NCBI RefSeq assembly: GCF_019443985.1
Contig: NZ_CP049303.1
Location: forward strand, 1,984,001-2,048,000
Length of the DNA stretch: 64,000 nucleotides
Source: Liquorilactobacillus hordei DSM 19519
GTDB taxonomy: Bacteria; Bacillota; Bacilli; Lactobacillales; Lactobacillaceae
Direction of reading: 5' to 3'
Position 1 is the stretch's first letter. Each line of letters opens with the position of its first letter. Shown in pieces: positions 36,896-45,697 of this stretch. The position numbers were made by a program, and so were the translations under genes. The notes beneath the pieces were generated by a model. The model was not told where the DNA came from. It saw nothing but the letters and a program-made list of their open reading frames with translations, and made no database searches.

Positions 36896-38277
36896 TATAA
36901 TTCATCTCCATTTTTTTCAAGAATTGACTTAAACCAGTTAAATGATTTTTTCGGTATTCGTTTTAATTCTTTTAAATCATGATTTGTTCGATCTACATAT
37001 ACAGCTCCATAGCGTTTCTCCATATCACCATGTGAACTAGGGATGTCTATCAATCCCCAACCAAGATATCCTAAAACTTTTGCTCCATCAATAAAAATAG
37101 AATCTTTCATTGCTTTAATATGGTCATGATGATATTTAATCCTGACATCATCTTCTATTTGATTTACTCCATCCCAATGCTCACGTAAACCAATTCCGTT
37201 TTCTATAGGAAAGACAGGTAAATGATACCTGTTATATATCTTCGTTATGACATTCCTAAATCCAAGTGGATCAATAGTCCAGTTCCACTCGTTCGTTTCT
37301 AGAAAGCGATTACTTTCAACTCCAAACGCAAGATAGTTATTTGGTGGCGTACATTTCGGGATCTTGTCCGCATTTACTACATCTGTCCGATAATAGCTGA
37401 ATGCCAAAAAATCAGCATGCATTTTTGAAATAACATTCATATCTTCAGGTAAGAAATCACTATTAATTTTATGTTTCTCAATAAAATGCATGACCTCATT
37501 AGAATAATGACCCGTTGCAAATGCATCGTATAAATTATTGTTCATAAATTCTTGGATTGTTCTAGCTGCAAAAATATCATTTGGTTTCGCTGTAGCTGGA
37601 TAAATTTCCTCGTATGCTAACATTCCACCTAATAATAGTTTTGGATAGTTAGCATGCAAGTATTCATCAATTTCTGCATGTGCCACCATTGTGTGATGAA
37701 AAATCTGGTACATTTCTGCCACTGTCTTCTCACCCGTTAAATATCCCGAAATGTTAAATACTTCCTCTTGAAAGTAAAGATTATGTTCGTTAAATGTTAT
37801 CCAATATTTTACTCTATCAGCAAAATAATCAATCACTTTCTTTGCAAACCGTACAAAAGCATGCTGTGTTTTGCGGGATAAGAACCCATTCTCTTTTTTT
37901 GCCAGATTCAACGGCATATCAAAATGATATAAACATATCATTGGTGTGATTTTTCTTGCTAACATTGCATCAATTAATCTGTCATAAAAAGCAAATCCTT
38001 CGCTGCTAAACTCACCATCACCTGTTGGATTACATCTAGACCATGATACTTGGATACGATACATGTTGAAGTGCATCTCTTTCATCAAGTCAAGATCTTC
38101 TTCATATCGATGATATTCATCAATCGCAACCTTCCAATCACTGGAATTAGCAGTTGCTTCTCGTACATCATAGACCGACTTACCCTTGCCACCAATATTC
38201 CAAGCTCCTTCAGTTTGCATACTTGAAACCGAATTACCCCAAAAGAAATCTGCTGGCATCTTTCTTTCATCCTGCAA
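36895..38277 (-). CDS. 6-phospho-beta-glucosidase (GH1), operon-leading copy
   Basis: 460 residues. GH1: PADFFWGNSVSSMQTEGAWN at the start, acid/base Glu in TFNEHNLY near 166, nucleophile in PIENGIG near 357, and MEKRYGAVYVD near 430. The start is a TTG at 38277, ten bases after AAGGAG; the next ATG (38259) has no ribosome site. First gene of a six-gene operon with the PTS and regulator, so it should hydrolyse a phospho-beta-glucoside. It is quite different from the second copy, suggesting distinct aglycone preferences. Confidence 0.9.
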   Translation of the reverse strand: MQDERKMPADFFWGNSVSSMQTEGAWNIGGKGKSVYDVREATANSSDWKVAIDEYHRYEEDLDLMKEMHFNMYRIQVSWSRCNPTGDGEFSSEGFAFYDRLIDAMLARKITPMICLYHFDMPLNLAKKENGFLSRKTQHAFVRFAKKVIDYFADRVKYWITFNEHNLYFQEEVFNISGYLTGEKTVAEMYQIFHHTMVAHAEIDEYLHANYPKLLLGGMLAYEEIYPATAKPNDIFAARTIQEFMNNNLYDAFATGHYSNEVMHFIEKHKINSDFLPEDMNVISKMHADFLAFSYYRTDVVNADKIPKCTPPNNYLAFGVESNRFLETNEWNWTIDPLGFRNVITKIYNRYHLPVFPIENGIGLREHWDGVNQIEDDVRIKYHHDHIKAMKDSIFIDGAKVLGYLGWGLIDIPSSHGDMEKRYGAVYVDRTNHDLKELKRIPKKSFNWFKSILEKNGDEL

Positions 38278-38300
38278 TCTTAATCATCTCCTTAAACCAA

Positions 38301-38315
38301 ATTAAGCGTTTACAT
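38301..38315 (-). promoter_or_regulatory. cre (CcpA) site of the beta-glucoside operon
   Basis: Minus strand ATGTAAACGCTTAAT, 13 of 15 to WTGNAARCGNWWWCA. It lies about 10-24 bases downstream of the predicted transcription start, a typical roadblock position for glucose repression. Confidence 0.65.
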
Positions 38316-38331
38316 TCATATGAACAACTAC

Positions 38332-38360
38332 AGTATAATTGCTATTTTATTAAAAATCAA
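38332..38360 (-). promoter_or_regulatory. Promoter of the beta-glucoside operon
   Basis: Minus strand TTGATT (38355-38360), 17-base spacer, TATACT (38332-38337). The start is expected near 38325. Confidence 0.7.
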
Positions 38361-38476
38361 TATTTATTTTTACAAAAGTATAGTCTTTTAAAAAATGTAA
38401 TTAATAACCTACTCACATTTATTTTTGATATAGCGTAATTCACTTCGGACATTATTGAATACTTTGGTCAAAAAGC

Positions 38477-38505
38477 TTGCAAAATTGTCTAATAATCCCC
38501 ATAAT
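38477..38505 (+). promoter_or_regulatory. Promoter of the dus gene
   Basis: TTGCAA (38477-38482), 17-base spacer, CATAAT (38500-38505). It leaves a leader of about 65 bases before the GTG at 38576. Confidence 0.55.
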
Positions 38506-38575
38506 TAGTGAGCGATTATTATATGATTATTAACTTAAATTTTAGACAAATCAGAAATAGAGGAGTGTATCTTTA

Positions 38576-39628
38576 GTGCCAACAGAAAACACCGATTTTT
38601 GGAAAGATATTGTAGCAAATGCGACTGATAAAGAGGGAAACAAACGTCCATTCATAAGCCTTGCACCTATGGAAGCTGTGACAGATACAGTTTTTCGCAG
38701 AGTCGTAACTCAGGCTTGCCCTCCAGATGTTTTTTATACAGAATTTACTCATGCTCGATCAGTAACTCATCCGCAAGCAAAGTTCTCTGTCCAAGGTCGC
38801 TTATATATTGATCCATCAGAAAAACAGATTCCAGTGGCCCAATTATGGGGAGATAAAGGAGAAGATTTCGCTAAAGCCGTCCAAGAAGTTACCAAGCTTG
38901 GTTATCGAGCAATTGATTTGAATATGGGTTGTCCTGATGGGACCGTTATCAAAAATGGTGGTGGCAGTGACTTGATTCGTCACTTCGATAAAGCAAGAGA
39001 AATTATTGCTGCTGCGAAGACCAGCGGACTCCCAATCAGTGTAAAAACCAGGTTAGGATTTAGCGATACTAATGAATTGGAAGAATGGATTCCATTTTTA
39101 TTAAAACAAGATGTCCGTGTCCTAACTGTTCACTTCAGAACACGTCAAGAAATGAGCAAAGTCCCTGCACACTATGAACTTATTGATGAAATCATTAGGA
39201 TGCGCGATGAACTAGCACCTCAAACATTAATTCAAATTAATGGTGATATCAGTAACGCAGTCGAGGGATTAGAACTTGCAAAGAAGCATCCCGGCGTTGA
39301 TGGAATTATGATTGGTCGGGGTGTCTTCGCAAATCCATTTTGCTTTGAGATTACACCTCAACAGCATACACTTGCAGAAACATTCAATCTATTACGCACT
39401 CAGCTTGATCTCTTTGACGATTTCTACGCTCGTTTCGAGTCGCGTAAATTTGTTGCCTTACGCCGTTTTTTCAAGATTTATGTGCGCGGATTGCGAAATG
39501 CCCATCAACTTCGCGAACAATTAATGAGCGCTAAGAGTACTGATGAAGTTCGTGCTCTTTTAGATGACCTTGAGGCTCGCCAAGGAACAGATATATTAGA
39601 TCCACGTTTCCAAACATTGAACAATTAA
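38576..39628 (+). CDS. dus: tRNA-dihydrouridine synthase
   Basis: 350 residues with GTG start at 38576 behind GAGGAGTG. FMN enzyme reducing uridines in tRNA D-loops. It has SLAPMEAVTDTVFRR (FMN site), TEFTHARS, the catalytic Cys in NMGCPDGTVIKNGGGSDL near 124, KTRLGF, and VHFRTRQE in place of the usual VHGRT. The C-terminal helical domain binds tRNA. It is a monocistronic unit with its own promoter and a long perfect hairpin terminator. Confidence 0.9.
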   Translation: MPTENTDFWKDIVANATDKEGNKRPFISLAPMEAVTDTVFRRVVTQACPPDVFYTEFTHARSVTHPQAKFSVQGRLYIDPSEKQIPVAQLWGDKGEDFAKAVQEVTKLGYRAIDLNMGCPDGTVIKNGGGSDLIRHFDKAREIIAAAKTSGLPISVKTRLGFSDTNELEEWIPFLLKQDVRVLTVHFRTRQEMSKVPAHYELIDEIIRMRDELAPQTLIQINGDISNAVEGLELAKKHPGVDGIMIGRGVFANPFCFEITPQQHTLAETFNLLRTQLDLFDDFYARFESRKFVALRRFFKIYVRGLRNAHQLREQLMSAKSTDEVRALLDDLEARQGTDILDPRFQTLNN

Positions 39629-39640
39629 TATCAATCTAAA

Positions 39641-39696
39641 TAGACAAATAAGCGGCTGGATTAAAAATACTTTTGCTCCAGCCGCTTATTTGTCTA
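39641..39696. terminator. 20-bp perfect hairpin, bidirectional terminator
   Basis: Arms TAGACAAATAAGCGGCTGGA (39641-39660) and its exact complement (39677-39696) flank a 16-base loop. It lies between the convergent dus and queT genes, with T-rich sequence after the stem on the plus side. Confidence 0.85.
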
Positions 39697-39734
39697 ACTT
39701 TAAATTATTCAAAGATTACTAATCTATTATTTTT

Positions 39735-40232
39735 TTAATTTATGATTTCATGTAAATTTACTGCCCTGTTAACAATTTTAAAGATTATTGCTCCAATCGC
39801 TTGCGCAATTAATTGACCACAGAATAAATAAACATAGGTGATTAAAAATGGAGCCTTGCTAATATAAAACAATTCGATTGCTACAAAAACCATTCCAAAA
39901 GACACACATAATCCGACAACTAGTAGTCTCACATTAATATTTTTAACTCTACTATTTAAGAAAATTGCAACTGCTAATCCTAAACCTGTAACACCTAAAC
40001 CAACCGGTATATCAACTAATCCAAATGGACTCATGAGTAAGTTAGCGATAAAGACTCCCATCACCATTCCCCAATAATACTTCTTATTAAATGCAACTAA
40101 TTGATACAATGCTGTAGCAATTCTCACTTGAATTACCCCAAAAGAAAACTTTGCAAACATTACAGTAATAACTACATAAATTGCTGCCAAAATAGCATTC
40201 ATAATTATAATTTTCAATTTATTTCCACTCAT
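39735..40232 (-). CDS. queT: QueT-family queuosine-precursor (preQ0/preQ1) transporter
   Basis: 165 residues, about five hydrophobic helices. It begins with IIMNAILAAIYVVITVMF and has FGVIQVRIATALYQLVAFN, a QueT (COG4708) hallmark, and SPFGLVDIPVG. QueT proteins are the substrate-specific subunits of ECF transporters and are usually under preQ1 riboswitch control. It is the last gene of the queF-queC-queT operon (33 bases after queC). The ribosome site is weak (GGATGG), so coupling to queC is likely. Confidence 0.88.
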   Translation of the reverse strand: MSGNKLKIIIMNAILAAIYVVITVMFAKFSFGVIQVRIATALYQLVAFNKKYYWGMVMGVFIANLLMSPFGLVDIPVGLGVTGLGLAVAIFLNSRVKNINVRLLVVGLCVSFGMVFVAIELFYISKAPFLITYVYLFCGQLIAQAIGAIIFKIVNRAVNLHEIIN

Positions 40233-40265
40233 TTAATTAACCATCCATTATTTTTATATATGCAA

Positions 40266-40973
40266 CTAATCCTTATTCCATTCAATCTTAATTGCATATT
40301 CAATTGGATCTTTCAATCCATTTTTTTTAAATGCTTCAATGCGATCACGACATGTCCCACATTGACCACAAGATACACTGTCAGTCTCATAACATGAGCG
40401 GGTTAATTCGAAAGGAACGCTTAGTTTTATCCCCATTTTAACTACACCAGCCTTATTATTTCTAATCAGAGGTGCAACTAAAGTAACGTTCCCACCTGTT
40501 CCTGCAGAAATTGCTTTTGCCATTGATTCGAAGAAAAGTGGTGAACAATCTGGATATGCACTTCCAGCGGCATCATCCGAATGAGCTCCATATGAAACTT
40601 CTGCTAATTCTTGGCTGTATGCCAGTGCAGCAGCTTGTGAGAGCATCAATCCATTCCTAAACGGAACATATGTATCAACTGTTCCCTCACCACTTTCTTT
40701 AATAATTTCACCATAACTCCTGTGTTCAATTGGTCCATTACCTTGAAGTAATGTTGAACTTGAACCTTGGAAGATTTGAGCGTCAATATTTGCAACTACT
40801 ATTTTTACATCAAAATAATTAGCTACGTTTTGTGCATTTTGAATCTCCCTAGAATGTTTCTGTCCATAACTAAATGCTAATGCAATAATATTTTCTTTAC
40901 CATACTTTCTAATTGCCAGTGCAAGACAAACAGCAGAGTCCATTCCACCTGACAGTAATACAACTTGTCCCAT
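40266..40973 (-). CDS. queC: 7-cyano-7-deazaguanine (preQ0) synthase
   Basis: 235 residues. The PP-loop ATPase motif LSGGMDSAVCLA lies near 7, FSYGQKHSREI near 35, and the zinc-binding cluster CYETDSVSCGQCGTCRDRI near 195-213. It converts 7-carboxy-7-deazaguanine plus ammonia and ATP to preQ0. queD and queE, which make the substrate, are not in this window. Start ATG 40973 with TAGGGGC. The preceding gene queF ends 11 bases upstream. Confidence 0.95.
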   Translation of the reverse strand: MGQVVLLSGGMDSAVCLALAIRKYGKENIIALAFSYGQKHSREIQNAQNVANYFDVKIVVANIDAQIFQGSSSTLLQGNGPIEHRSYGEIIKESGEGTVDTYVPFRNGLMLSQAAALAYSQELAEVSYGAHSDDAAGSAYPDCSPLFFESMAKAISAGTGGNVTLVAPLIRNNKAGVVKMGIKLSVPFELTRSCYETDSVSCGQCGTCRDRIEAFKKNGLKDPIEYAIKIEWNKD

Positions 40974-40984
40974 AGAAATAGCCC

Positions 40985-41512
40985 CTATCTGATTGAACGC
41001 CCATAATTTTGAATATTGCCTAAAAATTGTAATTTTCTCTGAAAAGCTAATTGCTCGATTTCATTATTTGAGAAACTGGGATTTACACGATTTACAAAAG
41101 GATATATTGAAATTCCGCCACGGGGCGTAAATAATCCAAAAACTTCAATATATTTTGGGTTCATTAACTTGTATAAGTCATTCAAAATGATGTTCATACA
41201 GTCTTCATGGAAATCACCATGGTTTCTAAAACTAAATAAATATAATTTAAGACTCTTACTCTCAACCATTTTCTCGGTAGGAATATATGAGATAAAGACG
41301 TTAGCAAAATCTGGCTGCCCGGTTTTGGGGCAAAGGCTCGTAAATTCGTAACCATCGAATGTAACAAGATAATCATTTTCCGGATGTTTGTTTATAAAAG
41401 TCTCAAGGACTTGAGGTGTGTAATCTTGAGGATATGATGTGTGCTGATTTCCTAGTTGTGTTACGCCCTCCAACTCACTAGGTTTTCTTGAAGGACTTGT
41501 TGTTTTATTCAT
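40985..41512 (-). CDS. queF: NADPH-dependent preQ0 reductase (nitrile reductase)
   Basis: 175 residues, unimodular type I QueF. The catalytic Cys is in [13 protein letters not shown] near 65, with [21 protein letters not shown] (substrate Glu and His). It reduces preQ0 to preQ1, the base inserted in tRNA on the way to queuosine. The start has AAAAGGAG at 8-9 bases. That ribosome site can pair with an upstream loop (41549-41553), suggesting translational control by a pseudoknot. Confidence 0.95.
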   Translation of the reverse strand: MNKTTSPSRKPSELEGVTQLGNQHTSYPQDYTPQVLETFINKHPENDYLVTFDGYEFTSLCPKTGQPDFANVFISYIPTEKMVESKSLKLYLFSFRNHGDFHEDCMNIILNDLYKLMNPKYIEVFGLFTPRGGISIYPFVNRVNPSFSNNEIEQLAFQRKLQFLGNIQNYGRSIR

Positions 41513-41517
41513 TTATA

Positions 41518-41709
41518 TTATCTCCTTTTGTTTTTTTTCGGAGGTTTTAAGGATGTACCATACTCCGCTATTGTGTGAATAAAAATTCCGACTATTATAA
41601 TATACAACAAAAAATAGCACATTTGTATAAAAATCGGAAGCTGCCATTCATTCTGAATTGTATTGTCCTCAAAAATTAAACCGATTAACCACACTTTTTT
41701 ATTTTTCAC
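41518..41709 (-). CDS. Possible small membrane protein upstream of queF
   Basis: 63 residues if started at GTG 41709 (AGAGAA upstream); up to 74 from 41742. One strong hydrophobic segment (CYFLLYIIIVGIFIHTIA) and a basic tail KPPKKNKRR. It ends 5 bases before queF. The basic tail coincides with the A-rich pseudoknot region, so the frame may be a by-product of that RNA element. I cannot match it to a family. Confidence 0.35.
   Translation of the reverse strand: MKNKKVWLIGLIFEDNTIQNEWQLPIFIQMCYFLLYIIIVGIFIHTIAEYGTSLKPPKKNKRR
41521..41567 (-). promoter_or_regulatory. Candidate SD-sequestering pseudoknot (preQ1-like) before queF
   Basis: On the minus strand CGGAG pairs with CTCCG (plus 41563-41567 and 41539-41543). 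The 19-base loop contains TCCTT (41549-41553), which can pair with AAGGA of the queF ribosome site (41523-41527) across an A-rich linker. This H-type layout with an A-rich tail resembles preQ1 switches, but the loop does not match the class I or class II consensus exactly. Confidence 0.45.
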
Positions 41710-41750
41710 TAATTTCTCTTGGCATGCTCTTAAAAACATCAAAATTTATT

Positions 41751-41756
41751 ATTATA
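41751..41756 (-). promoter_or_regulatory. -10 box of the queF operon
   Basis: Perfect TATAAT on the minus strand; the -35 region is poor. The start would be near 41744, so the whole 230-base leader including the pseudoknot is transcribed. An inverted repeat TAACA/TGTTA at 41761-41775 overlaps the spacer. Confidence 0.45.
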
Positions 41757-41857
41757 CTACTAACAGCAGGTGTTATTATATTGAAGTAGCGATTTCATTA
41801 AATTAATGAATCCTTTAATAACTACCTTGAATGAATTAAGAAGGAAGGATGTTTGCC

Positions 41858-42769
41858 ATGCAATTAGTTTATGTCGTTGACCCAATCGCCGATGATGGAA
41901 TTACTTTACTTAAGGAAAAGGGATTTGCTGTGTTTCGTTTATCTAAGTCGCAAACAATTAAAGAAAGCCTCAAATTAATTGATCCAACAAAAGTGACCGC
42001 ATTAATAATTCGTGCCACAAAGATTACTGTTTCTGAATTGCAATCATTTCCAAATTTGAAAATAATTGCCCGACATGGTGTGGGCGTTGACAATTTACCG
42101 CTTGATTATATCAAGGAAAACAAAATAAGACTGACTTATACTCCAGGTCTCAATGCCATATCAGTTGCTGAATTAACCCTGACCCTCATGCTCGATTTAT
42201 TAAAAAAAATCCCTGTCAATCGTAAAGATAATTTCTATGATGGTGAGTTATTGGCTGGCAAAACAATTGGTTTGATTGGTTATGGTAAAATTGCACAAAA
42301 ACTAAGTCTCATTCTCAAACCTTTTGGAATCAATCTCTTAGTCTACAATCATCGTCCTAAAAAGCTTGCATATGGAACTCAGGTTGAATTAGATGAAATT
42401 GCTAAGTCTTCTGATATCGTTAGCTTACATGTACCCGCAACACCTGAAACTACGCAAATGATTAATGATGACTTCTTTATTCAGATGAAACAAAGTGCTT
42501 TTTTAATTAATACCGCTCGCGGAGCCCTAATTGACAGTGATTCCTTGTACTCGGCTTTAACTGCACACAAAATTGCAGGTGCTGCATTAGATGTTTTAGA
42601 TTCTGGACAAATTCACACAATTCAAGAAATTCAAGCACTAAAAAATGTAATCTTCACTCCTCATATTGGGGCAAGTTCACGTGAGATTTTACAACAATCC
42701 TCACTCAGATGTGCCCAAGAAATTCTCCTTCTTGAGAAAGGCGAAACGGCTATACAAAGCTATTTCTAA
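41858..42769 (+). CDS. D-2-hydroxyacid dehydrogenase family protein lacking the usual catalytic Glu
   Basis: 303 residues from ATG 41858, nine bases after AAGGAAGG; the ATG at 41849 abuts that site. SerA-like without ACT domain. Substrate loop ARHGVGVDN (71-79), Rossmann GYGKIA (141-146, third Gly replaced by Ala), Arg221 (NTARG) and His269 (TPHIGAS) are present. Where family members carry the Glu of the DVFxxEP motif, this protein reads DVLDSGQ (near 245-251), so the triad is incomplete. It may have altered or lost activity. Single gene with a clear terminator. Confidence 0.75.
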   Translation: MQLVYVVDPIADDGITLLKEKGFAVFRLSKSQTIKESLKLIDPTKVTALIIRATKITVSELQSFPNLKIIARHGVGVDNLPLDYIKENKIRLTYTPGLNAISVAELTLTLMLDLLKKIPVNRKDNFYDGELLAGKTIGLIGYGKIAQKLSLILKPFGINLLVYNHRPKKLAYGTQVELDEIAKSSDIVSLHVPATPETTQMINDDFFIQMKQSAFLINTARGALIDSDSLYSALTAHKIAGAALDVLDSGQIHTIQEIQALKNVIFTPHIGASSREILQQSSLRCAQEILLLEKGETAIQSYF

Positions 42770-42783
42770 TATGCTATTCGTAA

Positions 42784-42825
42784 AAAAGAGGCTAAACCAA
42801 ATGTTAATTTGATTTAGCCTCTTTT
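42784..42825. terminator. Bidirectional intrinsic terminator
   Basis: AAAAGAGGCTAAA (42784-42796) pairs exactly with TTTAGCCTCTTTT (42813-42825). It lies between the convergent dehydrogenase and purine permease genes. Confidence 0.85.
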
Positions 42826-42867
42826 ATGAATAGTCGTGTTACATATTTTATTTACTAGAACGTTATC

Positions 42868-44193
42868 CTATTTTGCAGGAATTAATTTGTTCATGATAAT
42901 TGCAACAATTGCACTAATTGCAATTGGTGAATCCAACAAATATTTCAATAATTGTGGTGCATTCTTTGATAATGAAGAAGGCATGAACAATAGACCAATT
43001 GCAAAAATCAATGGTACTCCGATGATATATAATTCACGTTCTGAGAATTCTTCATTCTTGATTACTCTGAAACCACTTAACATAATTACCATGCAGACAA
43101 CTGCGAATACTCCTCCGATAACTGCTGAGGGAATGGCATTAATCAAGGCCGATAGCTTGCCTAAGAACGATAAGGCAATAAAGAAGATTGATGCCCCAAC
43201 AAAAACTCTACGACTTGCAACCCCTGTAATTGAGATGATACCAGCATTAGTGGAGTAACCGGTCAATGGAGTTGCACCTACTAATGAAGCAATAAAACAT
43301 CCAATACCTTCACCAATTACACCACGATTAACCTGTTCATCTTTCAATGGTTCTTCAATAACTGCGCTAACAGCAAACCATGTTCCTGTTGTTTCAGCCA
43401 ACAATACCATATAAATTACTAACATCGTTAAGATTGCTGACCAATTAAATGATATACCGTAGTTAATAAATGCAATATGTGGCAAACTGAAGAATGGTGC
43501 GCTCGCAACAGATGAAAGATCCAATCCTCCCATCAAAGATGCTACAAAAGAGCCACAAGCTAAAGCAATAATTACTGAACTAATTCTAAAAACTCTACCA
43601 ATTTTTGAAAAATATACTCCGAGCATAGAAAATAAAATCATAATAGCTGCTGTAATAAAAGCTAATAATAAATTTTGATCCATTGATAACGTTTTTGTTG
43701 AAATATAAATATTGCTTGTAAAAGCTGTTGGTAACAAGGTCAATCCAACAATCATGATAATTGTTCCACTAACAATTGAGGGGATAAAGTGCTTTACAAT
43801 GTACTTGTATATTCCTGTAAGTCCTAAAAGTGTAATTGCAAGTGCACCAACTAAAGTTGCTCCCATTGCTGTATCCAGTTTTCCACCATCACTAACAATA
43901 ATTCCTACCAAAGCACCAATTGGAACAAATGATGGTCCCTGACATACTGGTAATTTTAGAAAGAAGAGTACTTGAATTAATGATGCAATTCCTGCACCTA
44001 GGAATGTAGATTGAATAAGTGCAGCTGAATTTGTTGCTGACATTGCTACAGCTGAAGCAATAATAACAGGTGGAACATAAACATCCATTGCTAAAACATG
44101 TTGTAAACCTAGAATTAGTGATTGTTGCCATGAAATTTTTTCATCTACCCCAATTGAAAGATTGGAAGATCTGATTTCACTTGCTTTTGCCAT
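42868..44193 (-). CDS. NCS2-family purine (xanthine/urate or guanine) permease
   Basis: 441 residues, about 13-14 hydrophobic segments. NCS2 signatures: LILGLQHVLAMDVYVPPVI near 30-48, the binding helix with QGPSFVPIGALVG near 88, and the second site ATPLTGYSTNAGIISITGVASR near 303. It imports a nucleobase by proton symport. The guanine deaminase gene directly upstream (21 bases) points to guanine or xanthine salvage. Start ATG 44193 with AAGGAG. Confidence 0.87.
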   Translation of the reverse strand: MAKASEIRSSNLSIGVDEKISWQQSLILGLQHVLAMDVYVPPVIIASAVAMSATNSAALIQSTFLGAGIASLIQVLFFLKLPVCQGPSFVPIGALVGIIVSDGGKLDTAMGATLVGALAITLLGLTGIYKYIVKHFIPSIVSGTIIMIVGLTLLPTAFTSNIYISTKTLSMDQNLLLAFITAAIMILFSMLGVYFSKIGRVFRISSVIIALACGSFVASLMGGLDLSSVASAPFFSLPHIAFINYGISFNWSAILTMLVIYMVLLAETTGTWFAVSAVIEEPLKDEQVNRGVIGEGIGCFIASLVGATPLTGYSTNAGIISITGVASRRVFVGASIFFIALSFLGKLSALINAIPSAVIGGVFAVVCMVIMLSGFRVIKNEEFSERELYIIGVPLIFAIGLLFMPSSLSKNAPQLLKYLLDSPIAISAIVAIIMNKLIPAK

Positions 44194-44214
44194 TTTTTCT
44201 AAATCTCCTTAGAA

Positions 44215-45567
44215 TTATTTTACTTTATTTCCTTGAACCCATACTTCCGTGATATTTGCGGGAGTACTTAAATACAGTAACTTAGCTAACCGACTTAATG
44301 GTTCTGTATATAAATCAAAACCAGGCAAGCTGTTACCACTTTGATTGGGATTGAGAACCTGTACATCAAAGATTTGTCCCTCTTCAAAGAGCCCAACTGG
44401 TAAATTCAATGCTTCGCCCCCTCCGCGAGTTGCAAGATAGAACGCTTCTAACACTGAAACTCTAGAGTTTGGAACACCTCTTTTTCCTTGTTCAATAGTT
44501 ACATCAACACCATCTGTCAACATTCTGCTAGAAATAACAGCTTGCTTGATATTATCGTACAGACTTGGAGAAAATCCTCCTGAAATATCAGTTCCAAGCC
44601 CAACTTTCACACCTTGTTTCTTCAAACGATTAACTGGTAGAACTCCATCCGCAAAATACGCATTTGAAATCGGACAATGAGCAATCGCTGTACCATATTT
44701 TGCAAAAAGCTCCCCATCATGATCATTGACAAAATTACAATGATCCATGATAGATTTATTAGTCACTAAGCCAAAATCGGCAAGAACATCGGCATCCCGC
44801 TTACCATATCTGTCAAGAACATAGCCGTGTTCCCATTGGCCTTCACTACAATGCGTTTGCACATAAGTATCATATTTCTGTGCAAGGATTCCAAGACCCC
44901 TAAGAGTCTCATCTGTACAACTTGGTACAAACCTTGGTGTCACAACTGGATAGACACCTTGAATAACATTCTTTGCAAGTTCTCTGACTCTTATGATGAA
45001 CGCTTCTGTATCTGCAATCGCTTGTTCGCTGCTTTCATCACGATAATAATCATGTGTCTGCTCCGGGTTATCCATCGCGACTTTACCAACAAGAGCTCTT
45101 TGTCCCATCAACGCAGAGATTTTTGCTAGCTCTATACTCGATTCAAGATGTTGCGTTGCAAAATAAACAGCAGTAGTTGTTCCACGATTAAGTAACTGAC
45201 GTATCAAATCTGTGTATACCTTTTTAGCAAATGTAACATCCTTATATTTTGCCTCAAGAGGGAAAGTACATTCATCTAGCCAAACATTTAAAGGCTCATC
45301 CAATGCAACTCCAGCTTGTGGCCATTGCGGTGCATGAATGTGTAAGTCTACAAAACCTGGTAAGATAAACTTCTCTCCAAAATCTACTAAGGAATTATCG
45401 GCTTTAGACTCTAGCAATACTGATTGATAAGCAGGATTGCTTTGCAACAGAACTTTCTCAATAATCCCTTTCTCATTAACAACAATTAATGTTTTTTCTA
45501 AATATTCGGCTTTACCATATGTAGGAGCATGGAAAAAGTTACCTTTGAAAACTTTTTTATTTCGCAA
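44215..45567 (-). CDS. guaD: Guanine deaminase (amidohydrolase)
   Basis: About 450 residues. The likely start is TTG 45567, 8 bases after GGAGG; the GTG at 45573 is only 2 bases from that site. The metal motif PGFVDLHIHAPQ lies near 73, with VTPRFVPSC, QTHCSEGQWEH, DHCNFVN, AHCPISN and GLGTDISGG, the ordered motifs of guanine deaminase. It converts guanine to xanthine and ammonia. Operon with the NCS2 permease. No purine riboswitch was seen in the 124 bases upstream. Confidence 0.9.
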   Translation of the reverse strand: MRNKKVFKGNFFHAPTYGKAEYLEKTLIVVNEKGIIEKVLLQSNPAYQSVLLESKADNSLVDFGEKFILPGFVDLHIHAPQWPQAGVALDEPLNVWLDECTFPLEAKYKDVTFAKKVYTDLIRQLLNRGTTTAVYFATQHLESSIELAKISALMGQRALVGKVAMDNPEQTHDYYRDESSEQAIADTEAFIIRVRELAKNVIQGVYPVVTPRFVPSCTDETLRGLGILAQKYDTYVQTHCSEGQWEHGYVLDRYGKRDADVLADFGLVTNKSIMDHCNFVNDHDGELFAKYGTAIAHCPISNAYFADGVLPVNRLKKQGVKVGLGTDISGGFSPSLYDNIKQAVISSRMLTDGVDVTIEQGKRGVPNSRVSVLEAFYLATRGGGEALNLPVGLFEEGQIFDVQVLNPNQSGNSLPGFDLYTEPLSRLAKLLYLSTPANITEVWVQGNKVK

Positions 45568-45697
45568 AAACACTACCTCCGTAAGTAGGATAACTTTTAT
45601 AATAATTATTCAGCAATAGAAAGTCAAACTATTTTATTGAATAAATAATATATAGTTCGCTTTTAGCGATCCTTTATTTTGCATCTCTTTGCACACA

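Noticed and set aside
42836..43258. 140-residue plus-strand frame
   Set aside because: Antisense to the well-supported NCS2 permease gene; no ribosome site or family pattern.
45574..45697. Purine riboswitch before guaD
   Set aside because: The gap is short and lacks the conserved purine-aptamer core sequences; nothing beyond AT-rich DNA and a ribosome site.
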